Translations under genes and position numbers: made by a program
Assembly: GCF_001949145.1 (NCBI RefSeq)
Contig: NW_019091359.1
Coordinates: 3,400,921-3,464,920, forward strand
DNA length: 64,000 nucleotides
Direction of reading: 5' to 3'
DNA from: Acanthaster planci
Taxonomy: Eukaryota; Echinodermata; Asteroidea; Valvatida; Acanthasteridae
Shown: positions 39,104-51,900 of the stretch, in pieces
Position numbering within the stretch: position 1 is the first letter of the stretch
Layout: every line of letters starts with the position of its first letter
Notes under the pieces: model-generated
The model's database searches: none
Told to the model about the DNA's origin: nothing
What the model saw: the letters and a program-made list of their open reading frames with translations, nothing else

Positions 39104-42002
39104 AATTCAAGAAAAAAATGAACTAGTACTAAATACTCTAGTCTACATGAAACAGAACGTGAATTTAAACTTGCATTCAACTTTACAACATGCAGACGAA
39201 AGCTTTAACGTCGCGATCCTTGTCTTCAGTTTTGGTGAACAACCCAAGGTTTGTCTATTATATAATAATACCAAGAAGCACGTGACTCAGGAAAGTGTAA
39301 TTTAATAATAGGAAAATAGAAAAACCTTAACCTTCCCTTTGATGTCACACTGACCAATAATGGGTGCATTCAAGTTTCTCTGATGAAAGCAGGTCCGTCT
39401 GTTGTAATTGACAATCTCTGATGTGTGTGTCGTCTTGAACAACCACAACGATGGGAAATTGTCACGAACAACTGGCGCACACAGATATAAAATAATGAAA
39501 TTTTGTCCTCGCACAAGGCCACGGTCCACTCTCAATACTCTAATTCGATCCAAACAATTATGATAAAGGCCACTCTATACAATTAAATTCAGCCAATCAA
39601 AGAAATTGCGCCCTCAAATATAATTCCAGCCCCCCCCAAAAAAGAACATTTTTTCCAATTCCAATGGTTCTTTCTGCAATCATATTGATTTGTTCGAATA
39701 CGTTCTTTGGCTGTGGTGAAAATAAAACCAACAAAATGAAAACATAATAAATTAATAAATAAAAACAACAACAGAAAGTAGAACCGGGGAAAACTATCAC
39801 AAGGTTCCAGTTTTTAATTCATTCAGTATTGATCATAATTATTGTACAATGTAGGTTGGTTTGATTTCTTTATAAGTAATTATATGCAGTGAACAATTGT
39901 CAATTGAGATATTGACACTTGTGCTTTTTAGTGGAATGATTGCGACGACAGACACCGAAACAATGCCTTTTGGGATTTTTAAAAATTAATTGTCATAATT
40001 CAAATCCATTTAAATTACACTTTAAAAACTACAATTAACGCTCCATCCAACAAATCGATACACCGTGGTATTTGTGTGTAAACATGTACCGGCAAGTTAC
40101 AAGACGAAGACAAGGCAACTGACTTATGCTGGTTGCTGAAAGGCTCGAGACCTTCACAATTTTACCTCCAACTCCCAGACGTTTTCCATTTAACAAGCTA
40201 AGACACCGTAGACATTTTTGCTGAAAAAGTTTGTTCCTTACTTTTGACTGAGACGTTTAATTACATGTGCCCATTGATTCTGAGCAGAAAACTCAATCCA
40301 ACTTTAACCCTGTGCATTGTTGAAACAAATAGGTTGAAACCCATTATCTTACTGCCAGGGAACGCACACTGATATCACCAAATGATAATGTAGGTCTTAC
40401 AGGCAAAATGTATGCTACTGGTAGTTTTGAATGATTTACTTCACACAAAAAATCTACATGTTTAGCATGCAATGATGAATGACAATTGTTAACAATCCGC
40501 AATATTCACTTTAGTATCCAACAAAAATAATTATATGGTTCACAGTTTTTACAGCAACAGAAACGTTGTTAATGTAAACATTCACGCCCAGAGGATGAAA
40601 ATCCAGATTTTGTATTTTATTTGTAAGACACCAAAGAACACGCCCCTTTATCCTCGTAAGACACGCATGCGAATTAAGTAAACAAAACTCCAGCCCTTAA
40701 ATCGCAGTGGGAATTGGTTTCAGCGTTTTGGCCATTTTAAATGAATTTGGAGTTCTTTAATATATAGCAAAATGTCCACGTTGACTCGAATTAAGCACGT
40801 CCGTGTCTCATTAAAGATTTTAATTTGTAGGGCATCCATGAAGTTGGACAGTAAGTGCATGCTTAATAAACTTATTTTATTTACAATAATAGATAGTTTT
40901 TACCGTACCTAGCTTCGTGGTCATGTGCACGCACTCAGTGTAAAGTTCGTATCTCCATGTTCCACTGAACAGATTCTGAGTTTAGAGTAAAACTAAACAA
41001 GCATGGTGACAGCTGTTCCGATATAACTTCGTGATAGGGTAAGAGAATTTTTGTGTCGTGAACAACCTGCAGTCACCCATACACGCTGCAACTTGCTGAA
41101 TTGTTGACTATATCGGCGCTAGCCATGCTCTGAAGTGATGCATAACGTGCCAGTTGGACCGAATCGCACAAACATCCTCCATGGTTCAAACATTTTGAAG
41201 GAAACAAAATGCAAGGTGGATGTGTGGATCATCGAGGGCGACAATATACATGTATACAGCAGCGGCATATCCAGCTTTTGGTGGGAGGATTTCAAGACTA
41301 GTGAATGCAGCTTTGGGCTCATTTAACATGATGTTGGAGAGGAAAAAAAAAACAAAACAAAAGCCTTACTAACGGTCCAAACATCCTTGCTTTTATTTGC
41401 TGATGTTATTTTCTTAGGGTTTGATGTTAATGTACAATATATATATATTTGTTTATACCGATTACTTTCTTTCCTACTCACACATGAGGTATTCTCCTTT
41501 AAGAAAAAAAGGCATACGCCTCCACGCTTCCTGAAATGCCTTTACCCGTCACGTCATGTCACTGAAAAACCTCTATAACTCGGTTCCTTCCTAGAAATTC
41601 GTATGTAGGCACTTAAAAGGTTTGGTAGCTACAGTGAAAAGCATTTTTTACTCTTCCTTTTATTCGTCATAAATGCATATAAGATTTCTGAGTAAAACAT
41701 GAACGATAGTCGTGATAATAAATGTGTACAAATGAAATGCACAGCACGTGTGCATTTTGAATACTTATACCAATTATAGTTCCAAATTAAAAAATAAAAA
41801 AATCTTATCGTCCGTATTTGATGTGAGCATACAAGAGCTTTAGATTGCCTTCTCACGGTTTTTTGCCTGGCTACTATACGAGATTCACAACATACGGCTG
41901 GAGCAGTCAGACAACCATTCATTTCTTATTTTGAATAAGCACAACATTACCTTCTTAACCGGGGTGCAGTCACTGAGTTGATGCTTTGTGATTGGTAGAA
42001 GC
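39104..42002. other. Spacer between GPCR1 and GPCR2
   Basis: AT-rich, many stops in all frames. Apart from the dispersed repeat at 41.1-41.3 kb nothing is recognised. It should contain the GPCR1 promoter and the GPCR2 3' UTR. Confidence 0.6.
41110..41330. repeat. Dispersed repeat related to 29050-29540
   Basis: GGCGACAATATACATGTATA..GCATATCCAGCTTTTGGTG matches the copy in gene A intron 1. It lies between GPCR1 and GPCR2. No gene is recognised here. Confidence 0.4.
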
Positions 42003-42345
42003 TTAACACAATTTTAGCTTGCGAATTACGTCTACACAATCTTTACGAAATGGGCTGTTTGTGAGACCATAAACAAATGGGTTAACTGTGTTGTTGACGT
42101 ATAGCATATAGTAGAGATAACTGAAACTGTTTAAAATAACGGGACTAATCTGTAAGCCCGAGTAAGAAGCCATGGTGATTGCCATGAAGATCCAATAAGG
42201 CATCCAGGTCAGTAGGTAGATGATACTAGTGACGAAGAGCATCTTGGTGGTCGTACGCTGCAGTTGGGCATTGGAGCTGTGGCCTTCGATTTGTCTCGGT
42301 ACTTGCGGGGGCGAGACTGTGATCGCGGTGTCTTGAACTTGAAGT

Positions 42346-42435
42346 GGTGAGTCGTCATGCACCGGTGAGTCGCCATGCACCGGTGAGTCGTCATGCACCG
42401 GTGAGTTGTCATGCACCGGTGAGTCGTCGTGCACC
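42346..42435 (-). repeat. 18-bp tandem repeat, five copies, in the GPCR2 third loop
   Basis: Five units of GGTGAGTCGTCATGCACC with single changes. Being six codons long, it inserts SPVHDD-type units in the third intracellular loop. GPCR1 lacks it. Confidence 0.9.
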
Positions 42436-43193
42436 GGTGCTGATGAAGTTACCTTGTTTCCCCGTAGAGTATGGTTGACTCCCTTATGGGAAAAGCTTGG
42501 TGAAGATATGAGTTCGATGGAATAGCAGAAGGTCCTGTATTTGCAGCCGAATCTTTGACAACGGTGTCATTGCTGTCACCGACTCGAATTCTAATGTGTT
42601 GGCGGATCTTTTTAAGCACGCTGCCGTATAACAAAACGACAGAGATATAGGTACCGTAACGAAAGTCACGTACTGGCAAGCGATTGCCACTCTTTGGATG
42701 ACCACGTTTCTGGGATGAACGAATCGCAGCAAGTAGAGGAAACTCATCACTAAGGAACCGACAAGGGAGCAAAGAACAGCTATTCTAGCCCGTCTCAAGG
42801 TGAGAAAGCGTCGAAGAGGGCGACACGCGCAATCTTATCGATCAATCGCGATCATGGTGGTGAGAAGAATCGAAAACGTTATTGGAACAGCTCTGAGATA
42901 TACCATCAAGTTGTCTACCGCCGGGTGTATCTGTTTCCCAGCCAGTAACATGGCATACGACGCTGACGTGTATATCACCAGCAAGCAAGTTAGGACATCT
43001 GCCCAGGCCAGCGCCATAACGAAAATATGAGTGGTTGTCCGACGAGGCCTAGAATGGTATCCACGTAAAACGAGACAGTTAACAGGTGTACCCAGAACGA
43101 CCAGTATTATTGTACGTATCAGCTGAAATATACCCAGCAAGAAATGAGACCGAGGGGTACCCCCCCAACATGTCCAATCCCTATACACATTCT

Positions 43194-43320
43194 NNNNNNN
43201 NNNNNNNNNNNNNNNNNNNNNNNNNNNNNNNNNNNNNNNNNNNNNNNNNNNNNNNNNNNNNNNNNNNNNNNNNNNNNNNNNNNNNNNNNNNNNNNNNNNN
43301 NNNNNNNNNNNNNNNNNNNN
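43194..43320. other. Assembly gap (127 N)
   Basis: Run of N inside the N-terminal part of GPCR2. Sequence on both sides contains near-identical text (minus strand: GATATTTCAGCTCATA and GTATATTTCAGCTGATA, both IFQLI in frame), so the gap may separate overlapping contig ends and have no real missing sequence. Confidence 0.9.
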
Positions 43321-43430
43321 TTCTCTCCGTCTCATACCTTGCTGCATATGAGCTGAAATATCACCGAGTTGTTCTTGGGGTCCTCCGCAGAATTATATTC
43401 AGCGTCAACGGCAGTGATAGTTTTGTCCAT

Positions 43431-46260
43431 GAGTGAAGAGGTCTCCATTATTTTGAGCATCTGTAGCCTATGCTTTGATTACCGCCTTTTGAAGTGTTCC
43501 TTGTGTGCGCGTGAAGACCATCGCTCACGCACTACGATGGAGTCAACACAAGAACTGCCAGATGATGTGAGAAACCCTGCGGGTTACATCGATATTTGCA
43601 ATGAGGTCCTCGGGCAACTTTAACCCTTAGCATTTTTGCCCTAATTCAAGTAAAATGCCAGAGGTGAACTTGACAATATTAAATGTTACTTGAATACAAC
43701 GCAGATCTAATATTCAGATCAAATGTTTTCACTTCCTCGATGTACGACATTTTCAATAGTCAAACACATGAACATCAGTCGACAATTTAGTGGAAAATAC
43801 TGGTGAATTTCACGCTGTCGCATGCATTATTGGTGTGTGTGTGTTTTTTTTGTGTGTTTTTTTTCCTTTGGGGAGGGCACTACAAAACCAGCTTGGTATC
43901 CTCACTTTTTGAACTGTGGGAATTTTTGTCCATTTTTTTGTCAAAAATGCCTCTTCGTGTGACATTTTGGGAAATATCGTCTAGATTATTCCTCCCTATG
44001 ACAGGACAAAGGAGGGGCATGCAAACAAGCGTTATTTATCAGCACCCTGGCATATCTCGGATACAATTTGATTCTGATCTTATTAAACAGTAATTTTTGC
44101 ATCTTGCGTGCGCCATTTGTTTGATAAATTCACTTGAATGGTCGGGGAGTAGTAGGGTAAAAGCAAGACAGGGCAGTTTGTACATGGAAAATGAATACCT
44201 TATTTGCACATCTGCATCGGCAGTAAATGTAAAAAAGGCGGACTACTCAAAAGTAATGATCACAGTTTAATTTTAGGGCATTCAAGATAAGAACAAAAAA
44301 AGAATTCTCTGCACTTACGCTTTTGAAAGCCGACAAAAAAAATCGTTCTTATAAACCTAAAAAATCTCTGTCATCTGATTAGTAAATTGCAGATCACGTG
44401 ATATTAAATATTCCGAATGATGAAGAGCGCAGCCACCACATAACTTGCAACTAGAAGGGGGGAGGGGGGAATGGAGAATTTCGCCCGTTACCTCACATTA
44501 TCCCTACCACACAATGCACTTATTTGGTACTCTTAACCATGTGGGGGGGTAGGATTTTTGAAAGGTCATCCCCGTGCGGAGCGTGACACGGCACAGGGTC
44601 CATGAAGGTCCCACTACAGTTAGGGGCGCACATAAAGTCAGGGACTTGAAAAGTGTAGGGGACACGATTATATTGGTAACCCCTCATCACAAAAAGGGGG
44701 AAATATCCTCCATTTCCCGGATCTCCGTCCAAGAACGTAACCTTAGTTCTCCTCTGGAGACTAAGTTGAGACTTCCATCACTGTAAATTAGTTCGCAAAA
44801 AAAACTCATGCATATTAACTTTTTTAGGGTGTTATTTTCCTTGGTGCACAATTCAAAGTTACTCATAGATCGCTTTAATTGTCATCAATTAAACAGATAT
44901 CTCAGGAAAAATCTTAAAAGGATTGCACTTTAATTAGCACGAAGAGACAGGTGTGGCTGTCGTGGAGAGGGCTAAAACGTTAATTTTTTTCATCCACTGA
45001 AGACCATCCCCAAAAGCAGTAGTAAGTGTTTGTTATGTTCATGTCGGGAATTTGCCACTGTTGTCTCCCTGTTGCTTCATCTTGGTGATCAAGAATTATA
45101 TGCCGTCACTAACTTTCGATTTTTCTCAAGAAAGTTGCTAAGTCAGCCATTCTAACTTGTGATGTGCATCTATATCCCATTGTGCAGTCGCGGTACTGTC
45201 CACACTTGCGGATTTGCCCGTTAGGGGCACTTTCTAAAGTCGCGCGGATAGATTGTTTTGTCTTTTTTTTTGTTTAAGAGGAATCGAGACCCGTCAGACA
45301 CATAAGTGGGGGGTGGGGGTCTTAGAGGGCACGCGCTTGAAGTTGAAGGCAATGGAATTTAGTTAGCTCTTTTCAAATTAGCAACGGGTTTTGCATGCCC
45401 CGACTAGATTTGTCCTTGATCTTCTCAAATCTCTCAAATTCATCTAATTATAGGCCTACTCAGTAAAAATTGATTGAACAGAAAACGACAGATGGTGAAC
45501 TAAGCTTTAGTTTGATGGGTGTTTCAAAAGTTTTAGACATTTTTCTTGATTTGTTGAAGTGAAGGTAGCATGGGATTGTCGGCAACCCCAAATTGGCCGA
45601 CCATGTTCACAATAGTAGTCTCCCGAGTAGGAACGAGCGAATGATTCTCGATTGTATCGTACTGTGTGTAGTGCGCCCTCTATAAAAGCCCTCGACGCCG
45701 GGCGATTTGGATAATATTTGGGGATAGAATAGCAAATGTCAATTCAGAGGAAAACTACTGGTCGGTTTTTGACTGGAATTTAACTCGTATAAATTGATAA
45801 ACGTTCGTTTCAGTTTTCCGGGATTTTAATTTCTTAAGAAGCTGTTGCTGGACAATGCAGAGCCGTGTCTTTTCCTTCCTCCATGGTTAAATTTAGCAGA
45901 GCACGTGGGCCTATTTATAATAGTATGCTATTTTATGAGAAGCTCCAAAAGTTCATTATATTCTTGAAAAAGTCATATTTATTCTTTCGCCGTTGGTCCT
46001 AAACTGTAAACAAAACATGTAGGCCTATTACTTTTAAAATACGAGCTTGATGATGTTTTTGATCATGAACTGTACGATACACAGCGAGACCGCACGTGAA
46101 CTTGTGACCCGTCACATAATGTTAATGATCAATCCGCCGGGCCAGCGGCATAATGTACTCACGTACATGACGTACATGTAGGCAACAATTTTGTGTCGAG
46201 CTGAGAGAAGTGCGAATTACATTCCACATTATTATTTAGTCCAAATTTAATCTAGGCTTT
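43431..46260. other. Spacer between GPCR2 and the plus-strand exon
   Basis: No supported gene. A 70-codon minus-strand stretch at 44520-44732 (FMCAPNCSGTFMDPVPCHAP) looks protein-like but has no start, splice or family support. The TATA-like box at 45681 lies near the end. Confidence 0.5.
45681..45688 (+). promoter_or_regulatory. TATA-box candidate upstream of the plus-strand exon
   Basis: CTCTATAAAAGCCCTCGACG, a good TATA match, lies about 630 bases before the ATG at 46315. No other promoter evidence. Confidence 0.3.
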
Positions 46261-46314
46261 GCTTTGTACTTGAAGAAAAAAAGTCGCCCCCCAAAAATCT
46301 TTAGTGCAGCAGAT

Positions 46315-46480
46315 ATGAGCAAGGATAACAGTGCAGCAACACGAACGGGGACTTCCTCCGCTAGCCGTCGATCATCCACGGGGACTGCGTCTTATGAGAA
46401 ATGGAAACTTTACCGCCAGAGATCGGAGTCGCATACCGGCCATCATGCTGGTAGACATGTCATATCCAGGCTTGCGGGAG
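46315..46480 (+). CDS. Candidate first coding exon of an unidentified plus-strand gene
   Basis: ATG at 46315 opens 55 codons (MSKDNSAATRTGTSSASRRS, then STGTASYEKWKLYRQRSES) that are Ser/Thr/Arg-rich and hydrophilic, ending at a consensus donor GGGAG/GTATGT in phase 1. Composition (CpG-containing, codon-like) differs from the surrounding AT-rich sequence. I do not recognise the family. No convincing second exon was found before the window end; a stretch at 53825-53940 (KYASKPWRHFSLWLQL) has a good acceptor but the wrong phase. The gene probably continues beyond the window. Confidence 0.5.
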
Positions 46481-47254
46481 GTATGTGGAAAGGTGATCTT
46501 GTATTTGTAAGAGCAAAAGCTTGATATTTATAAGAAATGATTTCGGCATTGATTTTGTAAACCCTAATTTGCATGACCAAGCTGGGAAAGAATTCACATG
46601 TACATGATGTAGGAAATGAATGCCATTGACCTTGCCTTGATTTCCACTGCATAAGTAATAAAATGCCCTAAAAAAGAAAAATTTAGCTGTGAAAATATGG
46701 AGACATTCGCAAAGAGTTCCATTTATGGATGTCACTTGATACCCTGTGCATAAACCCTTAAAGACTGGTCTGAAAAATTCTGAATTTTTTTTTTCTAATT
46801 AGACTAAACGGTATTTTCCTTACTAAGTTCATGGTTTATGCACAGGATGACAAGTGGACGTGTCCGTACATGTATATCGTGTGTATCTATAGAATTCTTT
46901 CCATAATAGGACCTAAGCAGGCCAACGTAAAGCTTTACATTAGTACTAGTATACATGTGCTTTCTGCAGCATGTAAGTACTTTAACCAAGTTCTGTTGGT
47001 CAGAAACTTAGAACAGAAGCCACCGGTACCTGTATCCCATTTTTAATCATCTACTGTTTATGAGGTCAAAACACCAGGGTTTTGAATCTAGTCTTGATGA
47101 ATTACGGTACATTTTAGCCTACATTGAATCTAGAACTCCACTTTCTTAACTAAATTTTTCCCACAAGAGTACCATCTGGTTTTCTGGTACCGGGATGTAA
47201 TACAAAATTTCTACAAACTGCTTGCTGACTACAGTGATCTAAAATACAAATCAC

Positions 47255-48347
47255 AAAATATGGAGGGCCTGACGTTTTGATTCTAGCAGAACCTATCTCA
47301 AAGGCAAAATGACAAGTAGACTAGGACAGACAAGCAAACAGAAAATTCAACCAAGCATTCCAAGCATGGATGAATGCAGGAGGACAAAAGGAAAGGTCAG
47401 GAAAGCTGCAGGCTGGATAAAGGTGCAAGGGGTAAAGGGGGCTGCCTGGAAGGCATGGTTGATTAACAAAGGGATGTAAGGTGGGAAGAGATCAAAGAAA
47501 AAATACAAATGGATTGGAACATACTGGACCCCAAGGGGGGGTTACAATCTGCAGACAGAAGAGAGGGAAAGAACAGAGTGCTAATTAGTAGTTTCCCTCT
47601 TGGATGTTCAGGCCATGGCGTTGTATAGTACGGAGGCGTTTGATCCAAAGCTCCTCCCGGTTGAAGCAAACAGCGTCTTTACGGTGCCCAAGTGATTCTA
47701 TGCCCTGTAAGATCATGTCAGACATAGAATGGTAGGAAGGTTGAAGTGTTGACCTACAGGGGTATCTATTTGTTGGTGTTGACCATAGATCTGTGGCCAA
47801 CACTGCACACCCTGCAAGCCTCAGAGGTAGGATACCAGGTATATTGTCTTTAGAGGAGCTACAAGTGATAGTGCCTTTGGTTCAGTGGTTTGAACCGGAG
47901 GAGTGTCCAGAGAATGTGTCTGATTCCAGGACATGGTTCCGGCAAACAACACATCTGTTAGAATTACTCTTGAATGTGCCTTGCTGGGAGGGGAGAGTAA
48001 GCTGGACATTTTCATCAAGATTCTGATTCGGATTATTTTAACAAAGAACAACCAAATTCTATTAAACTCTGTAAACTACAAGTATATCTCGACAATTATA
48101 CATACATCAGTAAAATTGTTAAAGTTCATTTCTTTACTCTCAGTACTGTTAAAGAAAGAGATGATTTTGGCTATGTGCAAATATGTCTTTTAGTGTGGAC
48201 AGACCTACATTTACACCTGTAGATTATCTATCCATGCTTTGTTGATTCCCCATTTGTTTGTTTGTTTGTCCTGTCCACTTGTCATTTTGTCTTTGAGAAA
48301 CTTCTGCTAGGATTGAAATGTTAGGCCCTCCATATTTTATAGTTTTC
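47255..48347 (-). mobile_element. Penelope-like retroelement remnant with long inverted flanks
   Basis: About 85 bases at 47255-47340 recur inverted at 48253-48347 (GGCCCTCCATATT, AAAATGACAAGT, GGACAGACAAGCAAAC). Inside, the minus strand at 47585-47803 encodes HSMSDMILQGIESLG...REELWIKRLRTIQRHGLN, the H-S-x-x-D-M ... R-E-x-x-W-I-x-x-L-x-T-x-x-x-x-G-L-N pattern seen at the end of retroelement GIY-YIG-type nuclease regions. No reverse transcriptase is left. The family assignment is tentative. Confidence 0.5.
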
Positions 48348-48799
48348 TAGTAAGTATTCAAATCGAAACCAAATCGACAGATGTTTATGCAGACGAATGC
48401 CCCTATAATTGTACAGTGTGTTCAGGTTCATGTATGCAATCATTTTTTTTGGGGGGGGGAATATTCTATTATGATGTTAGACTTTGACGAATGCTTACAT
48501 GTCCCATAAAACAGTCACAGTCCAGACACAAAAGTGTGAATTAAGGTATCAACAGATGACTGTATTGGATCTTAGACGTGAAACCATTGCTCACATTTTT
48601 TGATCAATGAGATACAGTACTAAGTGTACATGTACCTATGAAATTCAGTGTTGGCATCTGTGATTGTGTAAGTGACATGTACAGTGTACTTGCAATAAAT
48701 TTGTATTTCTGGTGATGACACCAAGGATTTCTCAAAAGTGCCCTGGGCACTGTAGCTCACAAGCCTGAAGAAACCTGTAGAGAGGAGACAATGAGAAGC

Positions 48800-48965
48800 A
48801 GTTACAGTTTAGAGGTGGGAGGAAAACCCCAGAGGAATATTCTGGGTAAAACCCACAGAGTCAGGTAGGGACTGAAAACCCAATCCACATGTGGACCGAG
48901 CCAGAAATCAAACCTGGACCGCAGAGGTGGCAGGCGAGGAAAGAACCACTACTGTACGCCAACCT
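48800..48965 (-). repeat. Second copy of the GAAAACCCAATCCA repeat
   Basis: Diverged copy of 37078-37270 in the same orientation (GTAGGGACTGAAAACCCAAT, then AGAAATCAAACCTGGACC). It lies in the presumed intron after the plus-strand exon at 46315. Confidence 0.5.
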
Positions 48966-51900
48966 AAGTTTCCCACCTGCTATCTTTGAGTTCATTTCAA
49001 GTGGAAATTTGCTACAAGAGTTCCTGATATGAGACAATCATTGTACAACTCCCAGTTTCTTCATAGTGCAAAGTCTGAAGTTAGATGGTATGCTCAACTA
49101 TGTATTCTGTGCCATAGGCAAAGTCCAGCGTTTGTTCAATGCTAAATGTGGAATAGTCGATCCCTGTAATGTTACTGCTTGTTGGAGATAGATGTACACG
49201 TACTAGGCCCGTAAAATTTACATGTATCTGTAAAAATTTGATGGGATTTTCTTTAGATGGAGATGCTGAATTTCCATGTATTCTTAAGAATCCAAACTGC
49301 AGGGAACGGCCATTGTCTGAATTTTGTTTTTATTACAGGAATATTTATGCGTACCCAATCTGTTTGCAATTTTTGCATGTGTACACCTGTAGATAACACA
49401 TACTGTGTATCAGTTACTGTTAATATTTATTTTATTTGGTTCTGCATATGCAGACGTGTGATGTGTGATGCCTGGTGTATGGTACCGGTAACGGTTAAAC
49501 CCAGTTTTTACCGGGAAAAAATTGTGCATGGTCCTTTCAGCATGAAAACATGCTGCATTTTGGGGATCTAATTTTTAAAAAGTGAAAAAATGAGTACCAG
49601 TAGTTCTTGTTGTGATAGCCTAGGGGCCAATTTAGCTGCTTAATTAATTTGCTTAAGTGCAAGAAAACCTTGATAAATAATAAATCAGGTAACCAGCCCA
49701 AACTCCATGTGATGTACCTGTATATTGTTTTGGGATTGTGTTTAGCTGTTTTTTGGTTGGCATGACAATCAGAGTTTGAGCTGGTAACCTTTGTTTATTA
49801 AGCAAAGTTTTCTCCGGCTTAAGCAAATTTTGTGCCTAAGCAGCTCTGTGAAATTGGCCCTGTACCTTGGACTTGTTTGTATACTCACTTTTGCCGTCAG
49901 TACAGCTGTGTAACAATGGATTATCATGTGAATATTGATTGTAGGGAAAGTAGCTAAAGAAATATGCAATTTGGTGGCTCAAAACACTGTTTCTCTGACT
50001 TTATGCCATGCAGCTGTCCTATATGGCTTTTTGCATATTCTGCATGAATACCATCAGGAATGCAACTTACATGAACTGTACATGTAATGTACACGTTTGT
50101 GTGTATTATGACACACAGAAACTGAACTTTAACACACCAGACAGTTGTTTGAAGGACTTTATGCCTGTGGTTTACCTGTACATGTAGTTTCAAGCAAAAC
50201 ATTAAATAAAGGCATTAGTTCTTACTAGATAAGGGTGAGATTTGTCGTGATTTTTTCATCAAGCTTTTCCTGATTTCAGGATTTTCCAAGCAGTCTCGTC
50301 TTAAAATCTAAAAAATTGTTTATCATCAAGGTAGTTTTACTAATTTGCATGTACAAGTACAGGTACACATGAATGCATAAATGTACAGTACCATACACCA
50401 TAGACTGTAGGCTGCTGGGGGGCTCTTAATACCTCTGCTAATAATTTTAGGGGTGCTTCAGTTTCTTCTACTGGTAATCATGCCCTTGATTAAGCCAAAA
50501 ACAAGAAAGGAAACAAAGTCAAAAACACATACACAACCCCCCTCCCACAAAAAAATTAGCTGTGTCTCTTGTAATGTCCCAAACTTGTCATTTTATCAAA
50601 AAAGTGAAATTAAATATATTTTGAGAGCCTAATTTTTGTGTATACAGGTGTACACTATCCTGTATTTTTATTTTTTGTAATTGAAGTTTTAATTATTTTT
50701 AAAAGCTCAACCACCTGCTCAAATTCCAATTAATATTTTTTCTTGTGCTTATTAAATCTGAGATGAGCCTTTACAAACTTATGTTAATTAAAGGAGTGAA
50801 AGAAAAAAGAGACATTGTGCCATCGGTATTTTTGCATTTGTAGCTGAAAAACAAATTCCTCCAGTCTACTCATTTACATATATGTCAGCTCTACTGTTGT
50901 AATAAAAACCACCTACCAGTACCAGTACTATGGGCATGGCCATGGAGCTTTTTGGTATGGCATATCATGCCACTCAGGATAAGATGTTTGTGTGGCTTTG
51001 CATATAACTGTATATATCCATTGTTATGGTTGGGTCCACTATCCCATCCTCATGGTTTAACTTGCCTCATGTTTTCTTTGGACAATCTACATGTATACAC
51101 AACAGTAACCATGAGTTATGCAATCTCTCCTGAACAGTCAATGCACTTTGACATCACCTGATGATTAGACCCAAGTCAGCATGCATAATGAGCAGTTCTG
51201 TACATGCTCCTGACAATGGGGTGAGGTGACTCGTACAGAATTGGACAGAGCAGAGTTGGACTTCATGCAGTGTGAATCTATTGTTAGCAAAAACAAAGTC
51301 CGTTTGTATAGTAAGTCTTCAGCTGGATTCTACATTGAAGGAAAGAATGGAGTAGGCCTAGCGGTAGTTGAACCATAACAGAACCCAGATACGTTCTGCA
51401 TGCAGAGTGAGTGGCATGTTTTGGTCATGCATTGAACACGTGCTGGAGTGAATGGTACTCTATATGTACATGTATATCTGTCACACTTGTGCATTGCACA
51501 ATACATGATTGACTTCAATGCCACGGACCACACTGACCATATTGCTACGTCCAGGTTGTTCATTTGTGGGAAAACTACAAAGGGTTTCTACAAATGTTGC
51601 AGTTGCTGATTTGGAAATCTTACCGTGGAATATCTCTAAATAATAGTTGCAAATTGCACAGTTGAAGAGCAGAGCTGCATTTTTTGTTGTGAGTGATGCA
51701 TGATTGAACATCAAGACTGCTTTGTTAGCTATCACGTGGACTACGGAAATGCCTATATCAGAACCATGTAAGTCGAAATTGAAACTTGTCACATGTAACT
51801 TTTCTACCATACTAGCACATAGTACACCTAGTATGTGAAGAGTTCTGCCTTCAAGATTCTTGAGTTTCATAAACAGCAAGGAATATTAAATGAGATAGGC

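Larger units (their letters stand above)
42003..43430 (-). pseudogene. Second class A GPCR, interrupted (GPCR2, paralogue of GPCR1)
   Basis: C-terminus to the stop at 42003 (TTKMLFVTSIIYLLTWMPYW, NPFVYGL, FRKDCVDV) closely matches GPCR1. TM1 to TM3 lie at 43150-42838 (MALAWADVLTCLL, TTMIAIDR). A putative N-terminus starts at ATG 43430. Breaks: a 127-base N run; TAA at 42837-42835 exactly where the Tyr of DRY belongs; a one-base frame change near 42640-42660 in TM5; another near 42440-42465 before the loop repeat. The stop and downstream DCACR stay in register, as in GPCR1 DRYDCVCR. A real pseudogene is possible, but poor sequence near a contig end would give the same picture, so the gene may be intact. 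Confidence 0.75.

Noticed and set aside
44520-44732. Minus-strand stretch FMCAPNCSGTFMDPVPCHAP
   Set aside because: Protein-like, but with no start, splice partner or recognised family; left as an observation only.
51481-51879. Minus-strand open stretch of 132 codons
   Set aside because: No motif, no splice sites and no neighbouring coding sequence.
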